64,000 nt of DNA from Auanema rhodensis (Eukaryota > Nematoda > Chromadorea > Rhabditida > Rhabditidae), in contig OZ059896.1 in NCBI GenBank assembly GCA_964057225.1, forward strand, positions 11,323,501 through 11,387,500. The letters are read 5' to 3'. This document shows positions 1 through 11,900 of the stretch, piece after piece. How positions within the stretch are numbered: position 1 is the first letter of the stretch; each line of letters opens with the position of its first letter. A model generated the notes under the pieces. That model was not told the origin of the DNA. It saw nothing but the letters and a program-made list of their open reading frames with translations, and made no database searches. The position numbers and the translations under genes were made by a program.

Positions 1-14
1 ATAATTTTTTTTAG

Positions 15-1737
15 TATTTCGGAATATCTGGTTGACCTAAGTCAAAGGGGTCTTGTTGCACAATCGTATCCTTCAAATATTCTAACTGATCACCGAAAGA
101 ATGTAGAGTAGGTTGTTATCATTACTGGAATTGTTTAATTTTGAATATTTAGCCATTTGCCATCTGTTATATATGCTGGATTTGACCCCACTGCTGAAAG
201 TTTGCATATTGGAAACTTATTAGTGTTGTTAAATTTGTTGCGAGGTTAGTATTTCTTCTAAAATCCATCTATATTTTTATTTTCAGCATCACAATTTCAC
301 ATTAAGCCTATCGCTATTGTCGGAGGTGCTACAGCTACTATAGGTGATCCAAGTGGTCGTAATTCTGGTTGGTAAGGTTCAGATTTATTACTCAAATGTA
401 TAACAACGAAGCTGATGCTTTTATTTTTAGAACGGGAAGAAGTAAAAGTAGATATAGTTAAATCACAAGCTACTTCTATAAAAAATCAATTGATGAATAT
501 TGCAACAAATACGGAAATTGATTTGAAAATTTTAGATAATAATGATTGGTTTAAAAATGTTGGAAATCTTTTTTTTTTAAAATATAAACTTGAAGTTTTA
601 GATGACTATGACTGAGTACCTCAGAGTTTGTAAACATCATAGGTTAGGAGAAATGTTGAGAATGGGAGCTATTAAGGTTTTTTTCATATATGTTTGTAAC
701 GTACTTTTACTTTTCTTGTTAAGAATCGTATGACGGATAATAACGGAATATCGTTTACCGAATTTAGTTACCAGACTATGCAAGCGTATGATTGGCTTCA
801 CTTGTCAAGGACTGAAAACTGCTTCTTCCAGGTAATGCTCAATTTCTAATATAGAAATATTTATATTTTTAGATTGGAGGTTCTGACCAATTGGGCCATC
901 TCGATTTAGGAGCTCATTATATCAAGAGAGTCAGTAATAAGTTCGCTGGAGGTATAATAGTTAAAATTTATTTAAAATTCAGAAATTTTAGGCGTTTGTT
1001 TGCCGCTCGTCACTGACAGTTCTGGAAAGAAATTGGGAAAATCTGTAGGAGCTGCAGTGTGGCTCTCCCCTGAAAAAACGTCACCGTTCCATTTCTTCCA
1101 ATTCTTTAGGCAATTGCATGATACAGATGCTACACAACTGTTAACTCAATTCAGGTATATAAAAATATATTAGCTTTCTCTTAACGATATTATTTCAGTT
1201 TGAAGCCATATAATGAAGTAATTTCAATCGTTGACAACCATCAGAAAAATTTGGGTAAATGGATTGCTCAGGATGCATTGGCCAAAGAATTGACTATTGC
1301 CGTGCATGGAAAGTCTGGACTAGAAATAGCATTACGATGTACTCGTGCTTTATATCATGGTACAATGGAAGATATTGTCGAATTGACTCAAGATCAATTG
1401 TTGGGTCTTTTCGGACTTACAATTAAGGTTGTCTCTACATTTTGTTGTATAATATTCTATTCAAATCTTTAGGTTCCACGGGATATGAGGAAAATGAAAG
1501 AATTAGCAGCCATAACTCGTCAAGATAAGCAAAAGGGAGAAGTTTTAATGACCAAAGGGGCATTCAAAGTTAATGGAGAAAAGGTTTGTTAGGTTTTTGA
1601 AAAGTTCTAATATGTTTTTTTAGGTTACCGATCCCGAAAAGCCTATAAATATAGCGTCTCTCATTTTACCAAAAACTGAAAATTTAACATTAGTTTGCTG
1701 GGGAAAGCGTAAGTTCCAACTTGTTGAATGGCTTTAA
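15..1737 (+). CDS. yars-2: Mitochondrial tyrosyl-tRNA synthetase, 5' end missing
   Basis: Charges mitochondrial tRNA-Tyr with tyrosine. The window opens inside an intron, with an acceptor just before base 15. Eleven exons can be joined in frame: 15-107, 153-244, 287-367, 431-558, 602-676, 724-831, 873-951, 992-1154, 1199-1427, 1473-1583 and 1624-1737, giving about 424 residues. Visible hallmarks are the N-terminal [13 protein letters not shown] block, [15 protein letters not shown] with the class I HIGH-type motif (HIGN, about 204-215), a [13 protein letters not shown] block, the tyrosine-site GGSDQLGH, and the KMSKS-type loop GKKLGKS (about 1025-1045). A C-terminal S4-like RNA-binding stretch (KVNGEKVTDPEK) follows. 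Bacterial-type TyrRS organisation plus a nematode nuclear context points to the mitochondrial enzyme. The targeting peptide lies off the left edge. The stop is at 1735-1737, about 200 bp before the eIF3m start. Confidence 0.92.
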
Positions 1738-1914
1738 TGTTGGGCTCGTCGCTCTTTTGTTATTGTTGTACCTATGCGGGTGAAATAATTCTTTGTGTTT
1801 TTAAATATAGTAATAAATTAAACTTATTTGATTTATATTGCTATACTTTCATAGACAAAAGCGTTAATGCGTGAACTTCCATATCTCTACTTTTTCTTGA
1901 TATATATTTTATTT

Positions 1915-1943
1915 TTGATATTCTTAAACTGTTTTGCTATAGC
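1915..1943 (+). promoter_or_regulatory. Candidate spliced-leader trans-splice acceptor before eIF3m
   Basis: A pyrimidine-rich stretch ending in TGCTATAG lies directly before the C that precedes the eIF3m ATG. No upstream in-frame exon is apparent, and the synthetase stop is about 200 bp away. This is the arrangement expected at a trans-splice site of a downstream operon gene. The leader itself cannot be seen in genomic sequence. Confidence 0.5.
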
Positions 1944-3522
1944 ATGGCAGACCACAAGGCTCTCCCAGTCTTCGCTTTTATTGAGGAGCCCATTCAATTG
2001 AGAGAATTAAGACAATACCTAAATAATGTTGGAGCTAAGCTTGCCGAAGATGGTTTGATTTTTCGAATTATAGTTTAATTGTATCTTTCATAGGACCACA
2101 GGATGTGTCCAGTAATCTGATTGAGATATGTGCTGGGTTATATGTAATGGGGAAGTGCACTAATCCTCCTGAGGTGGGTAGCTTATATCTTTTCTGGTTG
2201 AATAGTTCAAGTTTTCAGGTTGATTTCATCCTTAGTTCCGTGTGTTCATTGATAGTATCAATTCCCGTTGAGAGAGCTGCTGAAGTTGTATCAGCATTTT
2301 GTAAAGCAGTTAATCCCAAAGTTTTCAAAGGAACAGGATGGACCAGCAATGTAAAATATTTGCTATTTTTGTTCAAGTAATATCTCCTAATGTAGGCTGG
2401 ATTCTCTGTTCGTGTACTTTCCAACATTTTCCGTGGATTTGCTGCACATTCCAGCATTCAGGAGGAAGTTTATCGTAGCTTAGTTGCTATGTGTTCAGAG
2501 TCTCGTTTAATTGGCGAGTTGGACTGTTCTGTTGAAGTTGTTTTTTAATCTTAATCGTTTTAACAACTATTACTTTCAAGACTTTGGAAAAACAATTCAC
2601 TAGATGGAATACAAACACAGAAGGAAAGCGTGATATTTTAAGATTGATTCATTTAGCTCTTCTGAATGATCAACGTGCTGATCAGGCTGCTAAGGTTCGA
2701 ATCTTCCGAATATTTTAAAAATACAAATACAATCTTTCAGATTATGATCATGCTTTTGGGTACTTACACAGAAACTGATGCTGGATCAGCTGCTGAGGAT
2801 GCCGCTGAATGTGTCAGAACCGCAGTTGTAGATCCAAAATCATTCTCATTTGATCATCTACAAAGACTTAGTGCTGTGAAAGCTCTCAAGAAGGCATGAT
2901 TTTCAATATACAATATTTCACTATTTTCATGTTTTAGTCTGATCCTTTGATGTATGCTGGATTGGAGTTGTTCATTTCAGGAACCCTGAAGGACTACAAA
3001 GCTTTTGTTAAATCTCATCCCGATTTTGTTACCAAAAAATTAAAGGTTATTTCTTAATATATTTATACTAATTTTCCAATCCTTTTAGGTAGATGAAGCT
3101 GTTATTATGAAAAAAATCCGACTTTTAACTCTGATGACAATTGCTGAAAATAATAATGTGAGTTTTAACTTTTTTTTTCAATATGAAAACCATGTTTTTT
3201 TCAGGTGGTCAGTCTTGATGATTTGGGAGCTCAGCTTGATTTATCAGCTAATGATGCTCTTGAAGAATTTATCATTGAAGCCATTCAAGTGAATGCTATA
3301 TCAGTTAGTTTTATGCGCTCGTTGAGAATATATGCTTGATTTCAGGGTAAAATTAATGAAATGACAAGAGAGCTTGTTGTATCTTCCTTCCAACATCGTG
3401 AATTTGGTCGAGACCAATGGGTTACCCTTCAGAAGCGTCTTCAAGGTTTAATTGCTAATTTGAGGCAAGCTCATTCAAACATCCAAAGTGTTAACCAGCA
3501 AATTGATGAGGTTGTGGCTTGA
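1944..3522 (+). CDS. cif-1: Translation initiation factor 3 subunit M (PCI-domain protein)
   Basis: Subunit m of the eIF3 complex. In C. elegans the orthologue, CIF-1, is known as a subunit shared between eIF3 and the COP9 signalosome. The model starts at the ATG at 1944, two bases after a splice-acceptor-like site, and begins [16 protein letters not shown]. Exons join across short introns (for example donors at 2053 and 2174, acceptors ending 2093 and 2218) to a stop at 3520-3522, close to the usual length of about 380-390 residues. Recognisable blocks include [18 protein letters not shown], a helical-repeat middle and a C-terminal PCI/winged-helix region ending in a long helix ([20 protein letters not shown]). 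An AATAAA lies near 3610. It probably forms an operon with the upstream synthetase gene. Identity is strong; the symbol is given by analogy. Confidence 0.9.
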
Positions 3523-4291
3523 GTTGGACATGTTATTTTTTTATGGTTTACAACTATTTTCCTCTTTTTTTCCTAACTTTCTTTTGCAGTAGTTGTTTTG
3601 GATTGTTGAAATAAATGTTATATTGTTATATTGTTGATTTGTGATTTTTCTTTCATATAGAGTAATGATTCGATTGCCAGATGACAGACGTTTTTGGAAA
3701 AAATAAATAGAAAGTCTGTGTAGTTATTATCATCTAAAATTTGGAAAACCTTTTATGATGGTATTAATTTTATTATCATCAAACTAGATTTGTTTTTACG
3801 TCATAAATTTTGCATTGGTATGGCTAACGCTGGCTATGAAAGGTAATTAGAAGCAATTGACATAAGTTCATTTGTCTATTTGATGATAAGACGATTGAAA
3901 ATTAATTTATTATATGAAATTTATAGCTTAATCACTTAGACTGAAAGAAACGTGAGCTCTTCTCAAAGCCTTCAAGATTTAAGAAGTCTTTACTGTGTAG
4001 GCTTGCCGGTAATATAGGGGAAAACAAAAAGTACAGGAATAATATAGTCATTGAATCTATCAAAACATTTTTTAAAGTTTATTTCTGTGAATAGCACTAG
4101 TAGATTACATGGGGATTCAGAAAATTATTTTGTAAGTATAGATTTTTCTCTCCAATTTTTCATACATTGTCACACATGACGAAATAGATAGTTGCTTATT
4201 TAGATTTATAACTATTTTGAACTACGACACTTACATTTATTTATTATTAATTTAAATATTTAGTTAAATTCAAAGAAATGATTTGAGAATA
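3523..4291. other. Intergenic region between eIF3m and the GT31 gene
   Basis: Contains the eIF3m 3' UTR with AATAAA near 3610, then AT-rich sequence. I see no further gene, repeat or convincing regulatory element before the glycosyltransferase start. Confidence 0.6.
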
Positions 4292-5573
4292 ATGCCTACT
4301 ACATATTCTTCGCATAATATCTTAAAGATATCAAGTGTCTTTCTTGTAATACTTTTATTTCTATGGGTAAGCTAGTTTACTAACTTTTAAAATATTTCAA
4401 ACTAAATCCAGATATCAATTACATTTGATTTGTTTACGATACGTTCTTATGGTGTACAACAAGCAGTTCAAAAAATCAAAAAAACATTTATTCCTGAGTT
4501 AGATACTGAGAGAATTGAAGTGAGACTTCTTTAATTATTATTTTTTTTTCATTCGAGTAATATATTCAGGATGTAAGACCACGTGATATAGTTTTAAAGC
4601 CATACAATGTGACTTGTAAAAATTTAAAATTTTTAATTGTTATTCAAGTAGCAGCTACTGACATAAAAAGTCGAGATTGGTACAGGAAAACGATTGGAAA
4701 TAATAAAACTGAGGCGAATATTTATTTCAAATTTTGATTATAATTTTAAAACTGTTTTTAGTATAGTTATGATTTCTTTTTTTCTATTGGAAAGGCTAAA
4801 TCAATTTCCTCGAACCATGACATAATGCTGGAAAACAATAAACATGGAGATATGCTTCAGACAGAATTTTTGGATTCGTATCATAACTTAACCTTAAAGG
4901 TTTAAACCTTATTCGTTACATTTCAATAGATTCAATCAATAAGTTATAGCAATTATCTCATATGAGATATATCAAATCATCCTGCCAGAATATTGGAATT
5001 GTTCTTAAAATTGATGATGATGTTGTGTTTAGTTTGAAGCGTGTCAGCAAATTTATTGATAGTATCATCACATTGAAGAAATTGAATTTAAATTTTTGGT
5101 ACAAAACAAAATCAAGATCTGAAATATTTTGTCATGTTTTCCACAAATCTCCGGTATCACATTCAGCTTCCGGAAAATGGTAATAAAATTATCCTCTTTT
5201 TCAATAAAATTGTTTTGCAGGTCAGTTTCTCGTCGTTTCAATCAAACGTATTGGCCAGACTTTTGCAGTGGATCAGCCTATTTCATTTCAACTAAAGCTA
5301 TTAACGACATTCTCGATAATGTAGAGAAATTCAAATATCTATGGGTTTGTGCTAAAATAAAGTCATATTCTAGCAAATTGATTTCAGTTGGATGATGTTT
5401 TTTTAACTGGGTTTGTAGCACGTAAAGCAGGAGTTGAGCTTGTAGATATTAAATCACGTTGTTATTTAAACCCATGGTATCCATCATTTTTGAGAACTGG
5501 CAAATACTTATTAAGCATGGTATCAAAAAATAAAATAGATGAATTTTATAAAGCCATAAATTTTGAATTATAA
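4292..5573 (+). CDS. GT31 (beta-1,3-galactosyltransferase-like) type II membrane protein
   Basis: A Golgi-type sugar transferase of the Galactosyl_T (GT31) family. The start at 4292 gives a short cytosolic tail and a hydrophobic signal anchor (about residues 12-32, ISSVFLVILLFLW...). The catalytic part shows the family order: SRDWYRKTIGNN near the donor-domain start, the metal-binding DXD block as KIDDDVVF (near 5010-5030), WPDFCSGSAYFIS, and LDDVFLTGFVARKAGVE in place of the usual EDVYVG motif. Exons join across introns at about 4367-4411, 4520-4569, 4713-4761, 4901-4950, 5180-5220 and 5346-5387. All use GT-AG except the one after TEAEDGTYR-like position 4712, which appears to be GC-AG (see findings). 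At about 330 residues it is a normal family length. The acceptor sugar cannot be inferred. Confidence 0.82.
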
Positions 5574-5759
5574 ACTATTGAATTTTTCAATTGTAGTACC
5601 CCCACCCTCCTCTTTAAACCTTGTATCTACGAATAAATTTTTTTTCCTAATTTTCATGGTGCTAGTTCAACCTCAGTTCCTCTAACCTGTTGCTTAGATA
5701 CGAGCTTTAAGCATAGACACTATGACACATACAAACTTAAGTTGAAAGGTTTAAATAAA

Positions 5760-8259
5760 ATGAGTAGCTTTAAAGTAAGTTTATTTAATTTGATATAATA
5801 ATTATAAATATTTTCTAGCGTTTGGAAAAATATCGAAATGAATTGGATAATCATGTGGAGAATGTGAACAGGAAGTTAGATGAAGAAATACAACGAATGG
5901 TAAGTGTGTTCTTCTAAATCAACATTAAGTTTTATATATTCATATTGTCCCAAAATCAATTGAGATCCATCATAATTTCAGAGAAATAATATAAAAACAG
6001 CTAAAGAAAAATCGTCAGAGAAACAAAATCAGAAAAAAGAATTATTGAACCGAATTGATATATTCGAAAAAAAAATGGAAGTGCATAATCAAATCGTAGT
6101 AAATTCGAAAGACTCTGAAAAAGTGAATGATGTAAAGCTGATAGAAGACATAGGAGAATTACAAACAAACTTAAAATTTTATATGAAGAAAAGTGGGTAT
6201 AATATTTTTGTTTTAATATTATATATTCGTATATAACAATTTTAGATTCTGAAATAAAAAATCAAACAATGACAGTCATAAATTCTATTAATTATATGAA
6301 ACATGAAGCAAGAAAAGAAACTGTATTGCAAGAAATTAAAAACTTCAAAAATCTGCTAGACAATACAAAGAAAGAAGTGCAAGATTTGAGAATCAGAAAA
6401 AAAGCTCAGGTATTTCTTATAATTTCGATATATGTCTATCATATTAAAATAAGGATTCTGGTATTGAAAGATTGAAAGAAGATGCTAAAATAGCCGAAAA
6501 TAGTAAAAATATGTTAGAGAATACATTGCAGAATGAAATCAGGTAGAGTCATGAAAACGAAGAATTTTTAAAAATTGAACTATTCCAGACGACGTGTCGA
6601 ACAAAATTCTGAAACCATTGAATTATCAGAACAAGCAAAGATATATGAAGAAGAAAATATACATATTGAAGATGAATTCAATAAATTATTGAAAACATTG
6701 AAAGAAACTGGCATGAGGTTTGCTTGATGATTGAATTGATTTACTGTAAGGAGGTTCCAGAGTTTGCCGTCTTGAAAATGATGCAGAAGAAAAACGAAAA
6801 AGACTTGAGGTTTAAGAAAAGAAATTGTAATTTCTTTCAGTTTCGTATTTTATTTCAGAAAGTTATCCGTGTAAATGATGAATATTTGAATGCTATAAGA
6901 TTGAATATTGAGAAAATCTATAAAACTATCGAATTTGAAGAAAATGTTATGAAAGCCGATGAAGAGATTACTTCTGCTATTTCAAAGGTTTTTTCTAGAA
7001 TTTCTGAATCAAGTAATTAGCTTTTTTAAGGATGTTAATGAATTAGAAGAAGAATACAAACTGGTTAAAGAAAAGAAATGTATTTCAAAAGAAATTGTAT
7101 CATCAGATGTTAGACAAATGCACAATATACATAATTTAAATAAACTGTTTAGGATTCCGATAGCAATAGTTTTGAGGATGTATTAGAAGATATTTCTAAA
7201 AACCATGAAAAAATTCTACATGATTTATTTGAAAGAAAAAAGAATATTGTAAGTTAAATACATATTTATATTATAAAATTATTTTTTTTAGAATTCATCA
7301 TTGACAGTTAAAGAAAGTTCTGGGAGAAATAATGAAAAAAATTCAAATATAATTTCCAAATTAAAAAAATCATTTATAAATATTAAACGAGGACAAAAAG
7401 CTTTAGAGTTCAAAAAACAAGCATTACAGGAAAAGGTTATATTTACTTGTTTTTTATAAAAAATATAATATGTCAAATGTCAGAAACAACTTTTACTTTG
7501 TAAAATGGAAAATTTTCAAAAAGAAGAAGAGCAACAAATGGAAACATTGCGACGAATAGAATCATTTAAAGAAGCTATTGCCCAGGGTTTGATACAATTT
7601 TCATATGCTATAATTCCAAGTTTAGAGATTTTAACACTAGATTCTACTATTATTGACTTACCGACTGGAGTAAAAGATAAATCTGAATCTGAAAGAAAAG
7701 TTGAACTATTACGAGAACTAGTTAGAAAACAAATATCTCAGAATGATCATCTTTATCAACGATCCATGTCTTTAAAGTAAATATATTTGGTATTTGATAT
7801 ATTTATAAATGAAAACGATATTCAGGAAAGATTTATCTTCTTTAACCACAAAAATAAGAATGCTTGGAAATCATAATGTCGAAGAATACGAAAAACAAAG
7901 AGAAGAAGAAAAAATTATTGTTCGTCGAATTAGAACTGCTTATGGGTTTTTAACAAAAAAAGCAAAACAAATGGAAAGAGTATGGAATACAATAGCCATT
8001 GAACTCAAGTTATAACCTATAATATATTTTTCAGGAACTAGAGTTCTGTATCATTCAGAGAGAATCAACTGTTAATCGAGCACAATCAGTTGTCTATTTA
8101 GATACAACTGTAAAAACATTACGAAATAATGAAATAGAAGATATTAAGGAAAGAATTAAAGAAAAAAAGGAGGTTTGTAGTTATATAAAACATTTTTTAT
8201 ATTATATATACATACATAAATATACTTGTTTTCAGTTGTTGGAAAATCAAACCAAATGA
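5760..8259 (+). CDS. Long coiled-coil protein, function unknown
   Basis: About fifteen small exons join in frame from the ATG at 5760 (MSSFKRLEKYRNELD...) to the stop at 8257-8259. Introns are 43-60 nt, for example 7111-7155 (GTTAGA...TTTAG). The roughly 640-residue product is almost entirely charged and helical, rich in K, E, N and I. Heptad-like patterns run throughout, as in LKEDAKIAENSKNMLENTLQ and RNNEIEDIKERIKEKKELL. I see no signal peptide, membrane segment or catalytic motif. This composition fits a structural coiled-coil protein of the cytoskeleton, centrosome, cilium or kinetochore, but no family could be assigned. It lies about 190 bp after the GT31 stop on the same strand, so it could share an operon with it. 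Confidence 0.75.
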
Positions 8260-8963
8260 AATGTACATGTAAATCTTACAAAGTTTTAAAAAAAAATGTA
8301 GTAGGTAGCAAATAAATATTTCATATAAAAATATTCTTATAGTTATTGCTTTTTTTTTTTCAAAATTTTCAATTTTCTTCACGCATTTGGTTTTTTTTCC
8401 CATTTTTATGGGTTTTTTCTCTAAAAACTGACGCACATGTAATTTAAACTGGACCAGCGTTCATTGTAAACCTCAAATTCCAAAATCATATTAATGTATT
8501 ATTGGATTAAATTGCTTTACCTCCAATATACAATTCAAAGTGAACATTTAACTTAATTTTTATTTCCAAGACACTTGCATTTCATGATGTTAATGAAAAT
8601 GCTCGAAAACACTCGCGTTTCCTAAGCAACACCACGACAATTCTCACCAGATGTCGTTCCACTACTCCATTTCCCAGATTTTCTTCTACATCTACTATAT
8701 CTAATGAAAATATCAGTTTCATACAATTGAAAAGTCAAGAAAAGATTTTAATTGATTTTTCATTTATTTCTTTGTTTCATTATATCTTAGGCATATCACA
8801 TAGTTAATGTTGTAATATCTAATAAGTACGGTAGATATGCTATGGTAGCTTTGCATACACGTTCGTATAGATATTTCAAAAATAAAAGTTCATTATACAT
8901 GTAATTCGTTGTTGAACATACGTTTGTTAATTCAATATATGTCTTTAAGGATAATTCTAAATC
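8260..8963. other. Intergenic region before the TRPV gene
   Basis: AT-rich spacer with the X-box-like site at 8617-8630 inside a GC-richer patch (about 8575-8690). No ORF here has coding character. It probably holds the promoter of the TRPV gene. Confidence 0.55.
8617..8630 (+). promoter_or_regulatory. X-box-like motif (RFX/DAF-19 site)
   Basis: The 14-mer GTTTCCTAAGCAAC matches the RFX-type consensus RYYNYYWWRRNRAC at every position. It sits about 330 bp upstream of the TRPV channel ATG. In nematodes DAF-19 uses such sites to drive genes in ciliated sensory neurons, where OSM-9-type TRPV channels act. The match is seen directly; its function is inferred. The distance is somewhat greater than for many described X-boxes. 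Confidence 0.55.
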
Positions 8964-11900
8964 ATGGGTTCTGGTCAATCACAAGAACAAAAAATTCAAG
9001 GAATGGGAAGGCTGCGAGAAGATCGTAAGTTATACCGACTTGTCGATATGCATGGTGGAGGAGAACTGATTCCTTGGTTTAGGTAAGAAATCTATATTTC
9101 AGATCAAAATAAATAAAACGATAAATATTTCTTTTTGACTATACTCTTATAATTTATTTATTTCAGATATGCTATTACAAGTGGAGACACTTCAATACTT
9201 GATGCTTATATTGACACAAAAGTTAGAGATTTCATGTACAATCAAGGCAAAGGAAAGGTCTGTACAGTTACAGAGTTAGTCAAATTGAGAAATAAGGTAA
9301 TGTATTTGAATAATAAATTATAAATATATTCCTTTTTGAGGAGAGGAACGAAAGATTAGGTGCTTTTTCACGAAAAAAAGGTAAAGGAAAAAGTGGACCA
9401 AACGTATTAGATGACTTCAATCAGGAAGGAGAAAACGTTGGTGATTTGAAGAAAGGTATCTGAATGATCATGTTGTTGATGACTGAACTAAAAATATTCA
9501 AAGCTTTGAAATTACTTGATGGAGGAGGCAAAGGTGGAAAAGGTGAATCGAAATATCGAGATATAACATGGAAACTGGATGATAGAGGTAATTGTTTAGT
9601 GTTACATTTGAAGAACTATAAGCGTTATCTTCAGGATCTATGGGTGAAACAATTATTGGAATATGTTTACTTCAAGGAACTGATATTCATAATAAATTGG
9701 CTTTGAAAATATTAGATTCATATCCTAAACTTGTTAATGACATTAATGTTTCTGAAGACTATTATGGTAAGTAATAGTTTCTTTTCTTATTAGCAAATCT
9801 AACTAAAACAAATTAAGGCTTAACTCCTTTACATCAATCAATTATTAATCAAGATGTTCAAATGGCTTATACTTTGTTAAGACGTGGAGCTGATGTCACC
9901 ACAAGGTTTCGAAGATTTTATTAAATTTATTTAATATTTATTTATGTTTATAGATGCTATGGAGCCTTCTTCTGTGCAGAAGATCAAAAAGCTACACGAA
10001 CTGATTCTTTGGAGCATGAATATGTAGAATTAAGTACAAAAACTAGCTATACTGGGTAAGCCTAAAGCTATAGCTTTTCGTAGCTTTTCCACTGAAGGAA
10101 AATACCATGTATCACTTCAGAACTATGTACTTTGGAGAATATCCTCTATCATTTGCTGCTTGTATGAATCAACCAGATTGTTATCGGCTTCTTTTAGCCA
10201 AAAAAGCGAATCCAAATGCACAAGATACAAATGGTAATACAGTGCTTCATATGTGTGTTATCCATGAAAATATGGTAAAATATCTTCATTATCTTTGACT
10301 TTTATAATACAATTTTGCAGAACATGTTCCGAGTTGCTCTTGAAAATGGAGCTAGTCTCCGTATTAGTAATAAACAAAATTTAACTGCTCTCACATTAGC
10401 TGCAAAAATGGCTAAGAAAAAGGTCTCTACTGTCATTATAAATGCTTATATTATAATTTTTTGTTTCAAGATGTTTACGGAAATTCTAGAAATTGAAGGA
10501 GAACGGGTTTGGGCATATGGTGATGCTTCATCTACAGCATATCCTTTAGCTAAAATTGATACTATTAATGAAACTACTGGAGAACTAAATGAAAACAGCG
10601 CTTTATCCTTAGTTGTATACGGAGTAAGCTTTAAATCCTCTTTTTCAATAAAAAAAACTTTTTCGATACGATATATTCTATATATTGGGTAATTTATTGA
10701 AAAATCATTCTTGTTGAACTCTCTTTATATTTTCAAATTTCTTTATTGCTTATTCATATTCAATTTGTTTGATAACCGTAGTCATAATTTTCTGTTGTCT
10801 AGGAGACACCGGAACACCTGGAACTTCTTGACGGTTTACTAGAAGAGCTGTTGGAGGAAAAGTGGAAAGCTTTCGGAAAAGCAAAGTAAGATGTTTTTCA
10901 TTCAAGACAATAATATACATATGAATATTATTGACTGTTTCCAAATATTTAAACATAAATACTGTAATCTAGGTAATGTTAGAACAATAGATGTGTTATA
11001 TTCAATCGATATATAATATTAATATTAATTAAGTATTACAAATATAAGTTGTATTTGATTACCAGAAATCAAAAAATTGGGAAAAAAGACAGAAAAAAAG
11101 AATTTTGAAGAACATATATCAGAATTTGTCAAAATACAAAGAATATCGAAAAAGTTACTTTAATACTAAAGTTTGTACAATTACTGACATAGCCATCGTA
11201 TACTTGTCTATCTGTGTCACATATCGTGCAACTAAAAAAATTTAAACCAATTTCCATTCATTGTTTTTATTTTTTTTTCAGATTGGCTCAATCAGTTCTT
11301 GCCTTTCTACTTCATTGGTGCTTAATTATTTTGGCATTTTTTCTTAGACCTATTTCATATTCAACATCGGTGAGTACATTCAGAAAGTGCAATATTCATG
11401 ATTACTTGTAAGGTTTCAACCGAAGGGTGGATTACAAAACAGGGATATGCTGCCACAAAATGGACAACAGATGATCCATTTGCACATCCTGATGATGCTG
11501 TTAAAATACCTTTGGTGCCTTTTCCAAATGGAACATATTCAGCTGTACCTTGGAGTAAGAAACTAAAATATACGTAACAATTATAATTTTCTTAATGTTA
11601 AGAATCAGAAGACGCTCAGTGTCATTTGTTAAATTACGGCAATTCAAATGATTGGGATTCACACGTTAGCTTCGAATAAATGTTTCTCTGAAAATATAGA
11701 AAGCTTTAGGTTCGTCTGACGGCGGAAGTGGGAGTGTTAATTAGTGTTATGGTCCAGTTATTCCTGGATGTTCAAGATGTCAGGTACATCGGATGGAAAA
11801 AGTGGTGGAACATCTTGGTAAGATTGAAGCAAATGATGAATAAACTAAAGATATTACAGAGAGCTTTTCCTGCAAAGATAGCCTACAAATCCTCATTTGT

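Noticed and set aside
2690-2710. GGTTCGAATC-like box resembling a tRNA T-loop
   Set aside because: It lies in an exon-intron junction of eIF3m, and no cloverleaf can be drawn around it.
5686-5700. X-box-like GTTGCTTAGATAC upstream of the coiled-coil gene
   Set aside because: The right half-site is one base short of the RFX consensus, so it does not match.
10750-10956. Minus-strand ORF within the TRPV gene
   Set aside because: It covers a plus-strand TRPV exon ([16 protein letters not shown]) and its introns; antisense shadow only.
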